Shown piece after piece: positions 13,830-15,925 of a DNA stretch of 15,925 bases. Numbering within the stretch: position 1 is the first letter of the stretch; every line of letters starts with the position of its first letter. The translations under genes and the position numbers were made by a program. This DNA is from Clostridia bacterium (GTDB lineage: Bacteria; Bacillota; Clostridia; Oscillospirales; CAG-272). Location: the NCBI GenBank assembly GCA_017612495.1, contig JAGAFQ010000016.1:1-15925 (forward strand), given 5' to 3'. The notes under the pieces were generated by a model that did no database searches, had not been told where the DNA came from, and worked only from the letters and a program-made list of their open reading frames with translations.

Positions 13830-15764
13830 TCAGAAAGCTAAATATTCGCGGGGATTTTGCTGAACGCCGTCCACGCGCACCTCAAAGTGCAGATGTGCGC
13901 CGAAAGCGCGGCCGGTCTCGCCGACTTTGCCGATCAACTGCCCCTGGAAGACGCTGTCGCCGACGTTAACTAAAATTTCCGATTGATGCGCATAGGCAGT
14001 TTGTATTCCGCCGTGATCGATAACGGTAAGATAGCCGTACGTGCTGTACACTCCGGCAAAAATGACCGTTCCGCCGTCTGCGGCATAGATCGATGAGCCG
14101 TAAGGCGCATACAAGTCGATACCCGAATGGCGTTCATACTCGCCGGTTATATCGCGTCCGCCGTATTCGCTTGTTACAACGTAGGATTTAAGCGGATATT
14201 TGAGTTTGCCGGTAGGCGCGCTGACGGGCTTTTTCATCGTTCCGACGTAATAGACGGCATCGGTGGGCAACGATACTACCCTCTCGGTGACAAAGACTTT
14301 GTCTTTGACCTTGCCGTCAACGTAGCTCACGCTGTAAACGACCTCTTTTTTGCCCGAAACACCGCCGCGCTTCAAGACCTTCGTTCCCTCATAGTAATAG
14401 GGTGAATCTTCATAGACGATCTTGTAGGGGAGCTGCTGTGCCTCGGTTTCGGTCTTCACAACGGTGAAACTCAGCTTTGCGTCTTCTGTATCGCCAAAAC
14501 TGTCACCGATGTCTTCGGTGAAATAATAAGTCGTTGAAAAGTCGAGGTCGAGAGTCTTTGACAAATAGTCGATAAGGTCTGCAACGTTATCTCTCCTTGC
14601 CGCAAGCGCCTGCAAAATGGAAACGTTGACGTCGAGCGTATCGGCATTGCCCAAAAGAATATCTTTCATCGAGTCCTTTGAAACGATGGTCGCAGGCAGA
14701 CAAAGCTGGTTTACGATCTTGACGTTGTTCGAGATCGTAACGCCCGCCGTTTCGGTATCGATATTCAGCGCTTTTACCTTTTCTTCTTTTACCTCTTCAA
14801 TAAGGCTTTCCGCCTCATTATAGCTTTCCATGGCGCCGACCATTCTGCCGTCGACGTAGAGCATATAGGCGCTGATATAATCTTCTGCGCCCTTATCGTA
14901 AAGCGCCGAATAAAGCTCTGAATAAGTCATCTTTCCGGTGAGTCCGCCGTAACGCACGAACTTATAGGTCATCGACTTGCCGAACTTATAAGAAAGTCCC
15001 AAAGACGAGGTGATCGTCTCTTCTACGTCGCGTTTTGCGGCAGACAAAAGTTCAACATCGTCGACGATGCCTATGTTTTCGCCGTCAACATATACGGCAA
15101 CACAGACAGTCGAACGGAAAGTGGTATAAATTCCTATAAAGACGAACACAAACACGCCTGCCACAACGGCATAGCGCCAATAGTGTCTGAAAAATGCCAA
15201 AAATCCGCGCAAGCCTTTTTCGGGGTTTTCGCCGGCTTTCATAAAGCCCTTGAAGGCTTTGAAAAAGTTCTTTATCTTGTTGAAAATGAAAGAGAAAAAA
15301 CGCAATAAAAGCGGGATCACCATAAGCACATTCGCGCAGGCATCGTAAATGTTGAATGCACTGCCGACGTAAACGCCGTCAATGTAGGTGGCTCCGGCTT
15401 CGTTTTTATGTTTTCTTCTCGCCTTGGCGCTCTTGTCGCGCAATTTTATTAAAAGCGCATTGAATGCGGAATCGAAGCGTCTGAGTCCGTTGTGGAGAAA
15501 GAACGCTTTGTGCATTCTATAAGAAATGTGCTCGTTTTCTTTTACCGTCTTTTGAGGGTCAAAATCGTCATATACGTCAAGCTTGTTGGCAATTTTGGCA
15601 TTGAGCATCTTCTCGGTGGCTTTTGCCAGACGCTTGTCGCGCATTTTTTTATCGCGCTTTTCGCGGTGCTTTTCGATAATATGAGCGAAAGACGATGATA
15701 TCTTACCCGATAATTTCGAGAAAAATGCTCGGATAGTCATAAGAAGAGATGAAATTTTGCTCAT
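13830..15764 (-). CDS. Membrane-anchored G5-M23 peptidoglycan endopeptidase
   Basis: From the preferred start this is 644 residues. A long, very basic N-terminal region (about 1-195, with KHREKRDKKMRDKR near 32-45 and a hydrophobic patch about 145-162) precedes one clear membrane helix (197-215). An extracytoplasmic linker region follows, then a G5 domain (about 433-509) and an M23 (LytM/Gly-Gly endopeptidase-like) domain (about 522-641). Zinc and catalytic residues are visible: HSGID (H546, D550), YAHQ (H593) and HLHFE (H624, H626). It should cut peptidoglycan cross-links outside the membrane, as in growth, division or sporulation. The frame extends to an ATG at 15857, but the promoter lies at 15829-15857 and AAGGAG (15776-15781) serves the ATG at 15762-15764. 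A Met at 15812 has no ribosome site. Confidence 0.9.
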   Translation of the reverse strand: MSKISSLLMTIRAFFSKLSGKISSSFAHIIEKHREKRDKKMRDKRLAKATEKMLNAKIANKLDVYDDFDPQKTVKENEHISYRMHKAFFLHNGLRRFDSAFNALLIKLRDKSAKARRKHKNEAGATYIDGVYVGSAFNIYDACANVLMVIPLLLRFFSFIFNKIKNFFKAFKGFMKAGENPEKGLRGFLAFFRHYWRYAVVAGVFVFVFIGIYTTFRSTVCVAVYVDGENIGIVDDVELLSAAKRDVEETITSSLGLSYKFGKSMTYKFVRYGGLTGKMTYSELYSALYDKGAEDYISAYMLYVDGRMVGAMESYNEAESLIEEVKEEKVKALNIDTETAGVTISNNVKIVNQLCLPATIVSKDSMKDILLGNADTLDVNVSILQALAARRDNVADLIDYLSKTLDLDFSTTYYFTEDIGDSFGDTEDAKLSFTVVKTETEAQQLPYKIVYEDSPYYYEGTKVLKRGGVSGKKEVVYSVSYVDGKVKDKVFVTERVVSLPTDAVYYVGTMKKPVSAPTGKLKYPLKSYVVTSEYGGRDITGEYERHSGIDLYAPYGSSIYAADGGTVIFAGVYSTYGYLTVIDHGGIQTAYAHQSEILVNVGDSVFQGQLIGKVGETGRAFGAHLHFEVRVDGVQQNPREYLAF

Positions 15765-15775
15765 ATCAAACCAAG

Positions 15776-15784
15776 CTCCTTTCT
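15776..15784 (-). promoter_or_regulatory. Ribosome binding site that sets the M23 peptidase start
   Basis: AGAAAGGAG on the - strand, 11 bases before the ATG at 15762-15764. The spacing is slightly long, but neither of the two upstream in-frame Met codons (15812 and 15857) has any purine-rich site. Confidence 0.7.
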
Positions 15785-15828
15785 GAAAAATCCGATAAAT
15801 AAACTTACTCATACGTATAGATGTTGCC

Positions 15829-15857
15829 ATTATATCACAAAGCGACCGAAAAATCAA
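15829..15857 (-). promoter_or_regulatory. Promoter of the M23 peptidase gene
   Basis: TTGATT (15852-15857) and exact TATAAT (15829-15834) on the - strand have a 17-base spacer. Transcription would start near 15822, giving a leader of about 57 bases to the chosen start. The region from 15858 to the window end holds no gene I can support. Confidence 0.85.
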
Positions 15858-15925
15858 GTTTTAGAAGATGTGAGCTGTTTTCGGGGTGTCAAGATGAGAT
15901 TATTATGGATTTTTTTGCCGTCTTA

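Noticed and set aside
15765..15857. Longer form of the M23 protein starting at 15857 (675 residues)
   Set aside because: The added codons overlap the -10 and -35 boxes of its own promoter, so the transcript would not contain them.
15894..15925. Possible start of a + strand gene at the right edge (ATG at 15894 or 15905)
   Set aside because: Only about 10 codons are visible, with no clear ribosome site or promoter, which is too little to support a gene.

Overview
The window looks like a piece of chromosome from an uncultured Gram-positive anaerobe of the Clostridia, probably of gut type. The reasons are moderate-to-low GC, strong GGAGG-type ribosome binding sites, sigma-A promoters with 17-base spacers, an rplM-rpsI pair, a membrane-anchored G5/M23 peptidase, a stand-alone CinA C-terminal (PncC) protein, and many A/T-ending codons such as ATA for Ile. 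The genus cannot be named from sequence alone.

Left part, + strand (1-5822). The window opens in the 3' end of a small hydrophobic protein closed by a terminator (279-306). A good promoter (317-345) then drives a tight operon: a long GNAT-type acetyltransferase (420-1523), an ABC ATPase (1550-2251), an eight-helix FtsX-type permease (2251-4566, start overlapping the ATPase stop) and a DUF819 membrane protein (4585-5757). It ends at a terminator (5792-5822). This is the most plausible poorly described functional unit here, although each family is known.

Centre, - strand (5823-6931). rplM and rpsI are transcribed leftward from a perfect-consensus promoter. Just past the rpsI stop, the last 18 bases of rpsI recur 159 bases away. 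The 141 bases between the copies hold two terminator-like hairpins and other stem-loops. It looks like an attachment-site scar or a miniature insertion at the rpsI 3' end.

Divergent from rplM, on the + strand (7074-9214): a GT4 glycosyltransferase and an E2/CAT-like acyltransferase fold protein whose active-site His is replaced by Glu. The pair is closed by a bidirectional terminator. The intergenic region contains T-tracts phased at 10 bases.

Right part, - strand (9218-15857). Transcription runs leftward from a promoter at 15829-15857 through a membrane-anchored M23 peptidase. A tight five-gene string follows: dus, pncC (cinA C-terminal type), an EamA/DMT transporter, an SLC45/GPH-like MFS transporter and a glycerophosphodiester phosphodiesterase. 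No CRISPR array, tRNA, rRNA, transposase or integrase gene was seen.
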